Source: Calditrichia bacterium (GTDB taxonomy: Bacteria; Calditrichota; Calditrichia; RBG-13-44-9; J075). Taken from it: a stretch of 64,000 nt of DNA. The stretch lies in NCBI GenBank assembly GCA_020635015.1, contig JACKAP010000001.1, forward strand, positions 372,001-436,000, given 5' to 3'. The stretch's first letter is position 1. Every line of letters begins with the position of its first letter. The notes under the pieces were generated by a model. That model was not told the DNA's origin and did no database searches. It saw only the letters and a list, made by a program, of their open reading frames with translations. A program made the translations under genes and the position numbers. This document shows positions 17,878 through 26,725 of the stretch, in pieces.

Positions 17878-19458
17878 TTATTTCAGCAGCAGTGCTTTCC
17901 CGGTCTGGTGCGCCCGCCCGTCGCTGAGGCGGTAGAAGTAAACCCCGCTGCCCAGGCCTTCAGCGTTAAAATCCACCTGATAACTGCCGGCCGCCTGGCG
18001 CTCCGCCACCAGCGTGCGCACTTTCCGGCCCTGCAGATCATATACGCTCAATTCCACTTCACTGGCAACGGACAACTGATAACGGATTACCGTCGCCGGA
18101 TTAAATGGATTGGGATAGTTCCCCAGCAGGTGGAAACTGCCGGCCATCGTAGAAGGAATGGGGTCGATACCGGTCAGATCGAGCGCCCCGGCCACCGCGG
18201 CCCGGGCGTTTACTTTGCCGTAGCCCCACTGGGGATTGGGCGTGGTGCCGGTAAAAGTATCCGAGCGGGCGCTGTTATGCAGGATCGTCTTCACCTGATC
18301 GGCATCCAGGTTGGGATTGGCTTCCAGCATCAGAGCGACGATCCCGGTCAGCACCGGCGCCGCTCCGCTGACTGCGCCCAGGATCCCGTACTGACCGCCG
18401 CCTTCGGCAACCCGGTTGAAATTGAGCGTGGCAAAGTAGGAGCGCTGGGCATAAGCGGTAATATTGGAATTGCCCGGCGCGCTGACGGTGATGCCCAGCC
18501 GGCCGTCATAGGTCGGTCCCACCCCGCTGCCCGGCCACAGGGCCCCCGTACCGGCCTCATTTCCCGGAAAGGTGCGGGTGATGCCGTTGATGTCGACCCA
18601 GCTGGCCCGGAGCACATAGGAATTGGGGGCGATGTTGTGTTGGGCGGCGGCCAACTCCCAGACCGTATGACCCGGCACTGCAAAGCTCTCAAAATGACTG
18701 TCGGCGCCGGCAAATATCCGGGCTGGATTTAAAGACGCCTGAAAACTGCCGTCGCTGATCTGCGCGCCGCTTAGGCGCAGGGTATAAGTGCCCGCTGCGC
18801 CGTTAAAACTGACATAGATCTCCCGCCGGTTATTCTCGGCGAAATAAAAATCCACGCCGCTGCCGTTATGGTAGTAGTTGAACTCGCTGGTAAACTGTTG
18901 ATCCCGGGTTCCATTGCTGACCGGCGAAAGATAGGGGCCATAACTGGCGGTCGGGGTAATAATCTCCACATCCAGGCGGTCGCTGTCGGCATACCACAGG
19001 TCAAGAATCAGGAACCCGGCATTTTTGTTGATCTGCAGATCGATGCTCTCGCCCTGGCTGATGGTGCCGGCGGCATGGTTGGCCACCCCGCCGTCATCGC
19101 TGGAGCCGGTGATGAATATCCGGCCGGGATGTCCCGGGCCGAAGCGCTCGTCGATGGCGCGGGCCGTGGCGCTGCTGCCATCCATCGGGCCGCCGATGCT
19201 GCCGAAGTTGGCCAGCAGCACTGCCGGCATCCCGGCCGCGGCGGCTTTATCCAGCACGAAATCGATCCCCACCGGGATGTAGCTGGGATCGTAAAACGGA
19301 TCCTCCGGGGGCTCATTGCCATGGGCCGGCGCGCCCTCGGAGGTAATCTTTACAATGATAAAATTTGCACCCGGCGCCATGCCGGCGTAAAGCTCCGCCG
19401 CTGGCCAGCCCGTTGCCGCCTGCAAGGCCGGCGGTGGCGGTGCCGTGGCCGACGGCAT
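17878..19458 (-). CDS. Subtilisin-family protease with T9SS tail, main piece
   Basis: This is the larger part of an S8-type serine protease. 'GAVSGAAPVLTGIVALMLEA' holds the catalytic serine in an SGAAP context and 'WGYGKVNARAAV' closes the catalytic domain. The C-terminus (about residues 440-526) is a T9SS sorting domain with 'LLGNYPNPFNPATVIRYQ'. Catalytic Asp and His are encoded in other frames just upstream (19629-19805 and 19313-19573), so the gene runs from about 19805 with two frameshifts and codes for about 640 residues. An inserted region with a P-domain-like segment (about residues 125-215) interrupts the catalytic domain before the serine. It would be secreted by T9SS; the substrate is unknown. 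Confidence 0.85.
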   Translation of the reverse strand: MPSATAPPPPALQAATGWPAAELYAGMAPGANFIIVKITSEGAPAHGNEPPEDPFYDPSYIPVGIDFVLDKAAAAGMPAVLLANFGSIGGPMDGSSATARAIDERFGPGHPGRIFITGSSDDGGVANHAAGTISQGESIDLQINKNAGFLILDLWYADSDRLDVEIITPTASYGPYLSPVSNGTRDQQFTSEFNYYHNGSGVDFYFAENNRREIYVSFNGAAGTYTLRLSGAQISDGSFQASLNPARIFAGADSHFESFAVPGHTVWELAAAQHNIAPNSYVLRASWVDINGITRTFPGNEAGTGALWPGSGVGPTYDGRLGITVSAPGNSNITAYAQRSYFATLNFNRVAEGGGQYGILGAVSGAAPVLTGIVALMLEANPNLDADQVKTILHNSARSDTFTGTTPNPQWGYGKVNARAAVAGALDLTGIDPIPSTMAGSFHLLGNYPNPFNPATVIRYQLSVASEVELSVYDLQGRKVRTLVAERQAAGSYQVDFNAEGLGSGVYFYRLSDGRAHQTGKALLLK

Positions 19459-19573
19459 CGCGGGTTGCCAGGCGGACGCCGCTCAACAGGGCACCGTCAA
19501 TGTCGGCCTGGGTGTAGATGGTGCCAATACCGTAAGGATTGTTCGGATCATTGGCGCCGGTATCATCGAGCAT
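19313..19573 (-). CDS. Subtilisin-family protease, catalytic-His piece
   Basis: This frame encodes the part of the same protease that carries 'DAVGHGTATAGLAGG', the conserved catalytic histidine motif of S8 peptidases, preceded by 'DGALLSGVRLATR'. After 'GNGLA' the true product continues in the frame of the main piece. The overlap with that piece is a frameshift artefact. Confidence 0.7.
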   Translation of the reverse strand: MLDDTGANDPNNPYGIGTIYTQADIDGALLSGVRLATRDAVGHGTATAGLAGGNGLASGGALRRHGAGCKFYHCKDYLRGRAGPWQ

Positions 19574-19628
19574 GTCGTAAATATAAAGGATGCGGGTGCT
19601 GCCGTCGGGATTGATAAAATCCGGATGC

Positions 19629-19805
19629 TCATAATCGATCCCCCGGATCGAGTATGGCGACGATCACCCCGCTGCCGTCGACCCCGTAAACTGACCAGGC
19701 GCTGTCCACCCGGGTTTCAGAGCGCACCAGATCATCAGCCAGCAGATTGCCGGCCATCACCAGCAGACACAGAATATTGCACAATATCATAATATATTTT
19801 TTCAC
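19629..19805 (-). CDS. Subtilisin-family protease, N-terminal piece
   Basis: This piece starts with GTG at 19805, chosen because AAGGAG lies at ideal spacing upstream, and encodes a signal peptide rich in Leu, Ile and Val. It ends shortly after 'SGVIVAILDPGDRL'. The family pattern VAILDxGIDYxHPDF, holding the catalytic Asp, is completed only in the next frame (a one-base surplus at CCGGGGG on the coding strand). It joins the piece at 19313-19573. Confidence 0.65.
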   Translation of the reverse strand: MKKYIMILCNILCLLVMAGNLLADDLVRSETRVDSAWSVYGVDGSGVIVAILDPGDRL

Positions 19806-19930
19806 ACGAATTCTCCTTATTTTAGATGAACTTTAACACGGCGCAGTTCACCAAACTTTGTTTCTTAACAAAATTTTCTGGGAGACGATAGGGGTATAGA
19901 AATAACCATTTACCGATGAGCATTAGGCAT

Positions 19931-20680
19931 TTACCATTGGGCTGCGGTCACGCGCCGTGCCGGGTAATCTTTCTGCTCACGCAGCCCTATTTCGTCTTCT
20001 CGATCAGCCGGTTCAGCTCCTGCTCGATATCCAGCATGATATCTTTGTAGACCCCCTCTTTGAGGATCTTCAGCTTGCCGGACTGTACGATCTTGTGCAG
20101 GCTCTGCAGCACCTTGCTGATGAACTCCACCGTCTCCTTGGCGATGTTTTCTTTCACGGTCGGCGTCGGCGGGCTGGCCCTCCTCCATGATCTGCACCGC
20201 GAAGTAGAGCGGGGTGAGGGCGTTGTTGATGTAGTGATTGAGGGTGACCATGATGCGCTGGATATTCTTCAGGTTTTCCAACTGGGCGTCTTTCTGCTGG
20301 ATCTGGGTCTGCAGGTCGATCAGCCGGTGCAGCGAGCGGAACTTTAGCTGGATCTCCAGGGCGGAATAAGGCAGAAAGATAAAATCATCCGCCCCCATCT
20401 CGAAGGCCAGGAGCTGGTCGACGAAGCGGTTCTTCTCCAGCAGGCACACCAGCGGGATCAGCTTGAGGTTTTTGTCGCTCTTGATCCGGCGGCAGATATC
20501 GAAGGCATCGTGTTTTGAATAGGCGATATCGAGCAGTACCAGCTGGAACTGGCTGTCTTCTCCCAGATTCTTGAGCGCCTGGCGGTGGTCGGTTTCCAGC
20601 TCGATCTCGAAGCCTTCCCGGGCCAGGTCGGCCTGGATGGCGGCAGCAGTTTCCTGGTTGTCTGAAAGTAGTAAAATCAT
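19931..20680 (-). CDS. Receiver-domain protein with kinase-like dimerisation helix, no ATPase domain
   Basis: Residues 1-125 are a response-regulator receiver domain with phospho-acceptor Asp51 in 'FQLVLLDIAYSKHDAF'. The usual conserved lysine is replaced ('DDFIFLPYS' instead of the TKPF pattern), so signalling chemistry may be altered. It is followed by a coiled segment and 'TLNHYINNALTPLYFAVQIM', which resembles the phospho-accepting helix of HHEINNPL-type histidine kinases. No HATPase domain follows. After 'MEEGQ' the frame is wrong; the neighbouring frame reads a helical tail ('ENIAKETVEFISKVLQSLHK') ending at 19986. It could be a phosphotransfer or dimerisation partner. A frameshift near 20180 is likely. 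Confidence 0.7.
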   Translation of the reverse strand: MILLLSDNQETAAAIQADLAREGFEIELETDHRQALKNLGEDSQFQLVLLDIAYSKHDAFDICRRIKSDKNLKLIPLVCLLEKNRFVDQLLAFEMGADDFIFLPYSALEIQLKFRSLHRLIDLQTQIQQKDAQLENLKNIQRIMVTLNHYINNALTPLYFAVQIMEEGQPADADRERKHRQGDGGVHQQGAAEPAQDRTVRQAEDPQRGGLQRYHAGYRAGAEPADREDEIGLREQKDYPARRVTAAQW

Positions 20681-20767
20681 GTCGTTTTCCGGTTAAATAT
20701 GGCAAGTAGCAATAATAAGCAATCAATTGACGAAAACCAAGCATCATTGACAGGAGCAATACCTCTG

Positions 20768-20957
20768 AATAGAACGCGGATGACGCGGATGGCGCGGATT
20801 TTCGCGGATGAAAGATTTAATTTTAAGGATAAAAGAGAAGAACCAATCTGTCGCTTCGATTCATCTGTGCCCGCTACGGTGGGCTTTGATAATCCTGCGC
20901 GAAGCAACTTAAAAAAATCCGTGTCAATCCGCGTCATCCGCATTATCCGCGTTCTAT
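20768..20957. repeat. GCGGAT-type inverted repeat, copy 3
   Basis: The left arm is 20768-20809 and the right arm 20917-20957 (GCGTCATCCGCATTATCCGC, then GTTCTAT). It fills most of the gap between the receiver protein and tRNA-Phe. The remainder of 20681-21050 shows no gene. Confidence 0.85.
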
Positions 20958-21050
20958 CAGAACAGGTGCAGTTTGACCCGCTGCCGGGATAAAAAACACC
21001 TTGCTTTTATGTCCCGGCCATATTATATTTTTCGCCTCTTTTAGAGGGCT

Positions 21051-21123
<73 letters not shown>

Positions 21124-21126
21124 CTG

Positions 21127-21170
21127 AACAGAGAAGGGTTGCGGGAAAACGCCGCAACCCTTCTCTGTTT
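21127..21170 (+). terminator. Intrinsic terminator after tRNA-Phe
   Basis: The arms AACAGAGAAGGGTTGCGG and CCGCAACCCTTCTCTGTT form an 18-bp stem with a short loop, ending in TTTT, four bases after the tRNA. Confidence 0.9.
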
Positions 21171-21474
21171 TCAGGGGGGAGGGATGTGGATACTTCTCTG
21201 GCTGATGACCCGCCGTTATTCTGGTTCAGAATTCTGCTGATCAACTCCCACCATTGGGTATCTTTATTACTACGTCAATGCACCCGAATCAAATCAAAAC
21301 CTTTTTTGGCGGTTCAGTGCTCGTACTTTCCGATACGGCAATTACAGGACATTGCTTTATTTCTGAATATTTGCTACCTTTCCGCTACCTTTCGGACGCG
21401 GGAACCGGTTGGCGAACCAGTGGTTTAAGCGTTTGCAAAGCAACAAATTATATTCATAGTTTTCGAACGGCGAT

Positions 21475-24400
21475 ATGAGAAATTACCTGCACACGATTAT
21501 ACTGACGCTGGTGGTCCTGCTGCCACTGTCCGGATACCCCCAACATCAGAACTTTCGGTTTACCCACCTGACCACCGATCATGGCCTGTCGCAATCCAAT
21601 ATTACCAGTATTTTACAGGATCACAAGGGGTTCATGTGGTTTGGCACGTTTAACGGGTTGAACCGCTATGACGGGTACGAATTTGAAGTGTTTAATTACA
21701 CGCATGACGATACAGCGAGCATCAGCCACAATTACATCTCCTCACTTTTGGAGGATCAAAACGGCGATGTCTGGGTGGGCACCGGGGATGGCTTGAATCG
21801 GTTCGATGATGAGACCAACCGGTTTGTTTGTTATAAAAATCGGCCGGATGATCCCGGGAGCATCGCCGACAATCAAATCGAGACCATCCTGGAGGATTCC
21901 CGGGGATGGTTGTGGATCGGCACCCGGGACAGCGGGCTCGACCGGTTCGACCCGGCGTCGCAATCATTCCGCCATCATCTGCATGACAAGGATGATCCGG
22001 AGAGCCTGAGCAGCAACCGGATTGAAAAACTCTTCGAAGACAGTGCGGGGAATTTGTGGATTGCCCATCGGGACGGCAGCATCGACATCTTCGAGGAGAG
22101 CGATGGCAGCCTGGCTAAATTCTCGGTCCGCCGGGAAAAGATTACCGCCTTCCCCATTACCGCAATTGTGGAAACGGCCGACCGGCATATCTGGATCGGC
22201 ACCCAGGGAGACGGGTTATACCGGGTAACGTATGATGACGGGCGACTGCGCACGGTTACCCATTATGCCAATACCCCGGCCGATCAAAACATCATCAGCA
22301 GCAATATCGTTCTGTGCCTCATGGTTGAGAATGAGCAGCGGCTATGGATCGGCACGGAAGATGACGGCATCAACATCCTGAACACTGCTACCGGTCAATT
22401 CGATTATGTCCGCCATGAACCGCTCAATCAATCCGGCTTAAATCATGATTCCATCTGGCAAATTTACAAAGACCGCACCGGAAATATTTGGATCGGAACC
22501 TATGCCTATGGCATCAATCTGTTGAGCGGCAATAAGTCATTTATTCATCATTATTATCATCAGACGGGCAATGAACAATCGCTCAGCCATAATATGGTGA
22601 ATGCCTTTTGGGAAGCAGACAACGGTGAGATCTGGATCGCCACCGATGGCGGCGGGATCAATTTATTTGATAGAGACCGTCATACCTTCACGCATTACAA
22701 TCGCCAAAATACCAATGTTGATACCGATGTACTGGTAAGTGTTTGTCAGGACAGCAACGGCCGCCTGTGGGTGGGATCCTGGACCAACGGTTTGTACCAA
22801 TTCAATCCGGCTGAGCGGAGGTTTACCCGCTATACCGCGGAAGCGCACGGCCTGGGGAGCAACCGGATCCTGCATATTCTGGAAGATCGAACTTCCGGAT
22901 TATGGCTGGCAACTTTTTATGGAGGCGTGACCTATTTCAATCCGGACAGCCAAACCGTCACGGTTTACAATACGGAGAACAGCGGGCTGGGCGATGATTA
23001 TACCCGGGTGGTGTTTCAGGATCTTACGGGGAATTTATGGATCGGAACCGATAGCGGAGTGGATCTTTTCGATCCCCGCAGCGAACGCTTCACAAATTTC
23101 AAACATGATGTTAGCGATACCAACAGCCTGAGCAAGGGGTTTGTGCATTCGATCATCCAGACCGGCGATTCTGCCATTTGGATCGGAACGACCGGAGGGC
23201 TGAACCGGTTTGATCCGGCGACCGGCCGTTTCATTCATTATAGTACCCACAATGGTTTACCGAATAATGAGATCAAATGCATCGTGGAGGATGATGACGG
23301 CAGCATTTGGGTCAGTACCAACAAGGGTATTTCCCGGTTCGACCGGGAATCCGGCACCTTTAAGAACTACGACATCTCCGACGGGCTTCAGGGGAACGAG
23401 TTCAATGTGCGCAGCGGCTGGAAAACCCGGGCCGGCGAGATGATCTTCGGCGGCAATAACGGGTTCAATATTTTCGATCCGGCGGAACTCAAGAGCAATG
23501 ATGTCGTCCCCCCGGTGCTGTTGACGGAGTTTAAAATTTTCAACCGGGCGGTTGAAATCGGCGGAAAGGACAAGCTGTTAACCAAACATATCAGCGAGAC
23601 CGGCGCAATTACCCTCGCTTACTGGCAAACGGTCTTCTCGATCGGTTATGTGGCGCTGAATTATGTCTCCCCGGAGAAAAACCAATATGCCTATCGGTTG
23701 GAAGGATTCGAATCCGACTGGAATTATGTGGGCGGTGAACGGACCGCAACCTATACCAATCTGGATCCGGGCGATTATGTCTTCCATGTCAAGGCATCGA
23801 ATAATGACGGTCTCTGGAATCAGGCCGGCACGGCCCTCAGCATTACTGTTAATCCGCCCTTCTGGAAAACCTGGTGGGCGTATCTGTTGATGACCCTGGT
23901 GGCGCTGACGGCGGCCTTATTGGTCATCAATTACTTCATCAGCCGGCAGCGGTTGGAAAACGCCCTGAAAATCGAACATCTGGAACTGGAAAAGATGTAT
24001 GAATTGGACCGTATCAAGACGCAGTTTTTCAGCAATATCTCCCATGAATTTTACGCGCCGCTGACCCTGATCCTGGGACCTTTGGAGCGGCTGATATCGT
24101 CTCACAAGCATAACCACAAGATCCAGGAAAGTCTGAAACTGATCTATCGTAGCGCAAAACGCTTGCAGCGGATGACCAATCAACTGAAAAATTTTCAGAA
24201 GATGGAGAGCGGAGATGTGCAGCTTAGACTGGCCCGGGGGGATATTATGCTGTTTATCCGCGACATCGTGTATTCATTCCGGGATTACGCCATCGATCAC
24301 CGGATTGAATATCAATTCCATCCGGTGCAGGCGCGTTTTACCACCTGGTTCGATGCCGACAAACTGGATAAGATCATCTACAACTTGTTGTCCAATGCCT

Positions 24401-25629
24401 TCAAGTTTACCCCCGATGGCGGCAAAATCACCGTCGATGCCGCGGTCATCCAGGCCGCGAAAGACGGCGCATCTCCGGCGGGGGAAGATACGCCCGGGCA
24501 ATATATCGAGATTACCGTCCTCGACAGCGGCATCGGCATTCCCGATGATCAAATTGCCCGTATATTTGACCGGCACTACCAGGTTGCCAGAGATGCTGAG
24601 GCGCAGCAGCGGGGAAGCGGCATCGGATTGGCGTTTGTGCTTGAACTGCTCAAACTCTACCAGGGAGACATCTCGGTTGAAAGCGCGGAAGGTAAAGGGA
24701 CTAAATTTACGGTTCAGATCCCGGTTGATGAACAGTTCCTGGAAGAGCGGCAGTTGGTAAGCGAATTCAGCACCGCCGATAAGGAAACTTACGACAGCGC
24801 TGCGCTCGCCGGGATCGATGATGTCAGCAGCGGCAACGGCGGGGCAGCGGTGACGGAATCGCCGGAGCATGATATGCCGGTGATCCTGATCGTCGAAGAC
24901 GATGCGGAAATCCGCAATTTCATCAAGGATGCCCTGCAGCGCAAATACCGTATTTTCTGCGCCCCCAATGGGGCGGAAGGGATTCAAATGGCCACCCAGT
25001 TGGTGCCGGACCTGGTGATCTCGGATGTGAAGATGCCGGAAGTCGGGGGCATCCAGCTTTGTAATCAATTAAAGGAGGATGAGAAGACCAGCCATATCCC
25101 AATTATCCTTTTAACTGCCTATTCCGCCCATGAATATAAGATTGAAGGCTTGAGCAGAGGCGCGGATGCTTACTTGCTCAAACCGTTCAATATTGATGAG
25201 TTGGAAGTGCAAATTGTTAACTTGCTGCAGACCCGGAAAAAGCTGAAAGAAAAATATTGCCGGCAAATTCTACTCGAACCCGCCCAGGTAGAAATTGAGG
25301 ATATGGATGAGAAGTTTTTGCAGCGCGTTATCGCCACCATCGAAAAACGTATTTCCGACCGGGAGCTGAATGCAGAATCGCTCAGCCGGGAAATCGGCAT
25401 GAGCCGGATGCAGCTCTACCGGAAACTGCGGGGGCTGACCAATTTGACGGTTCATGAATTTATCCGCACCATCCGCCTGAAAAGAGCCGCCCAGCTATTG
25501 CAGGGAAAACGCATGACCATCACCGAGGTCGCCTATGAAGTCGGTTTCAATGATTTAACCTATTTTGCGCGCTGTTTCCGCAAACATTACCAAAAATCAC
25601 CCTCGGAGTATGTCTCGGCCAGGAATTGA
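21475..25629 (+). CDS. Hybrid two-component sensor/AraC-type regulator (HTCS) 2
   Basis: This 1384-residue sensor has the same architecture as the protein at 2538-7142: signal peptide ('NYLHTIILTLVVLLPLSGYP'), Reg_prop propeller repeats (about residues 35-700), Y_Y_Y domain (about 740-800), one membrane helix (about 804-822), HisKA with His857, HATPase_c (about 955-1090), REC with Asp1184 and a C-terminal AraC-type helix-turn-helix (about 1280-1384). The H-box reads 'SHEFYAPLTL', with Tyr-Ala replacing the usual Arg-Thr. It lies directly upstream of, and on the same strand as, the glucan locus (26.7-47.5 kb), so it is the likely activator of that locus by analogy with Bacteroidetes HTCS proteins. 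The gene is intact and free of repeats. Confidence 0.95.
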   Translation: MRNYLHTIILTLVVLLPLSGYPQHQNFRFTHLTTDHGLSQSNITSILQDHKGFMWFGTFNGLNRYDGYEFEVFNYTHDDTASISHNYISSLLEDQNGDVWVGTGDGLNRFDDETNRFVCYKNRPDDPGSIADNQIETILEDSRGWLWIGTRDSGLDRFDPASQSFRHHLHDKDDPESLSSNRIEKLFEDSAGNLWIAHRDGSIDIFEESDGSLAKFSVRREKITAFPITAIVETADRHIWIGTQGDGLYRVTYDDGRLRTVTHYANTPADQNIISSNIVLCLMVENEQRLWIGTEDDGINILNTATGQFDYVRHEPLNQSGLNHDSIWQIYKDRTGNIWIGTYAYGINLLSGNKSFIHHYYHQTGNEQSLSHNMVNAFWEADNGEIWIATDGGGINLFDRDRHTFTHYNRQNTNVDTDVLVSVCQDSNGRLWVGSWTNGLYQFNPAERRFTRYTAEAHGLGSNRILHILEDRTSGLWLATFYGGVTYFNPDSQTVTVYNTENSGLGDDYTRVVFQDLTGNLWIGTDSGVDLFDPRSERFTNFKHDVSDTNSLSKGFVHSIIQTGDSAIWIGTTGGLNRFDPATGRFIHYSTHNGLPNNEIKCIVEDDDGSIWVSTNKGISRFDRESGTFKNYDISDGLQGNEFNVRSGWKTRAGEMIFGGNNGFNIFDPAELKSNDVVPPVLLTEFKIFNRAVEIGGKDKLLTKHISETGAITLAYWQTVFSIGYVALNYVSPEKNQYAYRLEGFESDWNYVGGERTATYTNLDPGDYVFHVKASNNDGLWNQAGTALSITVNPPFWKTWWAYLLMTLVALTAALLVINYFISRQRLENALKIEHLELEKMYELDRIKTQFFSNISHEFYAPLTLILGPLERLISSHKHNHKIQESLKLIYRSAKRLQRMTNQLKNFQKMESGDVQLRLARGDIMLFIRDIVYSFRDYAIDHRIEYQFHPVQARFTTWFDADKLDKIIYNLLSNAFKFTPDGGKITVDAAVIQAAKDGASPAGEDTPGQYIEITVLDSGIGIPDDQIARIFDRHYQVARDAEAQQRGSGIGLAFVLELLKLYQGDISVESAEGKGTKFTVQIPVDEQFLEERQLVSEFSTADKETYDSAALAGIDDVSSGNGGAAVTESPEHDMPVILIVEDDAEIRNFIKDALQRKYRIFCAPNGAEGIQMATQLVPDLVISDVKMPEVGGIQLCNQLKEDEKTSHIPIILLTAYSAHEYKIEGLSRGADAYLLKPFNIDELEVQIVNLLQTRKKLKEKYCRQILLEPAQVEIEDMDEKFLQRVIATIEKRISDRELNAESLSREIGMSRMQLYRKLRGLTNLTVHEFIRTIRLKRAAQLLQGKRMTITEVAYEVGFNDLTYFARCFRKHYQKSPSEYVSARN

Positions 25630-25682
25630 TTGCTGTATATTAAGTCTTTGATGGTGTTAAACAAATTATGCTCGCATTTGAA

Positions 25683-26236
25683 CTCACCCCCGGCCCCTCT
25701 CTTGAAAAGCTCATCTTTACCCACATTTTTTCAGTTCACGTCATACGGATTAAATCTTTACCCAGCGTGTCTTTAGCCCCGGCAGGGGCGTCCCAAGTCA
25801 ACACCGGCCGCCAGGCCGGTGGCACAAACTCCACCCACCGATCTGAGCCCCGGCAGGGGCGGTCCCAAACCGGCGCCGCATAAACCGGCCGCTCCCAATA
25901 CGGCTATCAAGCTCGTGCCGCTCTACTAAGGCTCCCCCGAACATAAATGCCATCACGCCTTGGGACCGCCCCTGCCGGGGCTCAAAAATCTTTAAAATGC
26001 CCCTCAGCACCGGCCTGCTGCCGGTGCTGACGTGGGACGCCCTGCGGGCTTTTTATACTGGCCGTCAAACCAGCTTCCATCATCGCAGGGAATCGACAGC
26101 GCATCCATTTCCATTCCTCACCCCCCCCATCCTCAAACCCAAAACGAAAAAAATGTGGGTAAAGATGAGCTTGAAAAGAGAGGGGAGAAAAGCTCCCCTT
26201 CTCTTGAAAGAGAAGGGGCGGGGGGATGAGTTGAAA
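25683..26236. repeat. Composite repeat block with outer inverted repeats
   Basis: The outer arms are 25683-25727 (CTCACCCCCGGCCCCTCTCT, then AAAGCTCATCTTTACCCACA) and the inverted counterpart 26146-26185; a further copy of the CCCCTTCTCTTGAAAGAGAA hairpin lies at 26196-26236. Between them, 25770-26050 holds palindromes with GAGCCCCGGCAGGGGCGGTC (25848) and its complement (25960-25982), plus GCACCGGCC/GGCCGGTGC hairpins. The whole gap 25630-26725 has no convincing gene apart from the probable 5' end of the phosphorylase after about 26571. Confidence 0.75.
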
Positions 26237-26725
26237 GTCTGCAGAATCATTACAGTCAGCATTACGGTTTTAACACTACCAAGTCTTTTAACGTTTTCAA
26301 AAGCTAATATATTATCCCTACCGCCCCGGTCTTCCGCCTCCCCTTCCCCCGCCATTACCCGCAAGCTGTCCGCAAAATGTTACTATAATCCGCTATTTGG
26401 TTACTATCCGCCGAGCATGAAACTCCCCTTTTTGGTAACATGATCCGTCGGAAAAGTGCCGCCGATCGCCTCTGGCAATGGGAGTGTCGGATCGCTCCAC
26501 TTTCTGCTGCCGCCTTTCGTTCGCCAGGCGTATTCAATGCGGGAGCGCTTTTCCGGAAATGAGATTATCCATGATGAACCCAAATGAAGCCATGGTATCG
26601 TATCAGATGAAACCGGCATCCATCTATCTCGGGAACCATCCCCTCCATACAGCGCCCAAAATCTGCAAGGAGACATCATCACACTTGCCGGAGAGGCATA
26701 CTTCAAAATATCCAATTTTGATCAA

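Noticed and set aside
25770..26050. CCCCGGCAGGGGC clusters as a possible CRISPR array
   Set aside because: The units are palindromes in both orientations with irregular spacing, no constant spacer length and no cas genes nearby.
26404..26715. 103-codon frame on the minus strand upstream of the phosphorylase
   Set aside because: It has no recognisable domain or ribosome-binding site and overlaps the probable true 5' end of the phosphorylase gene.
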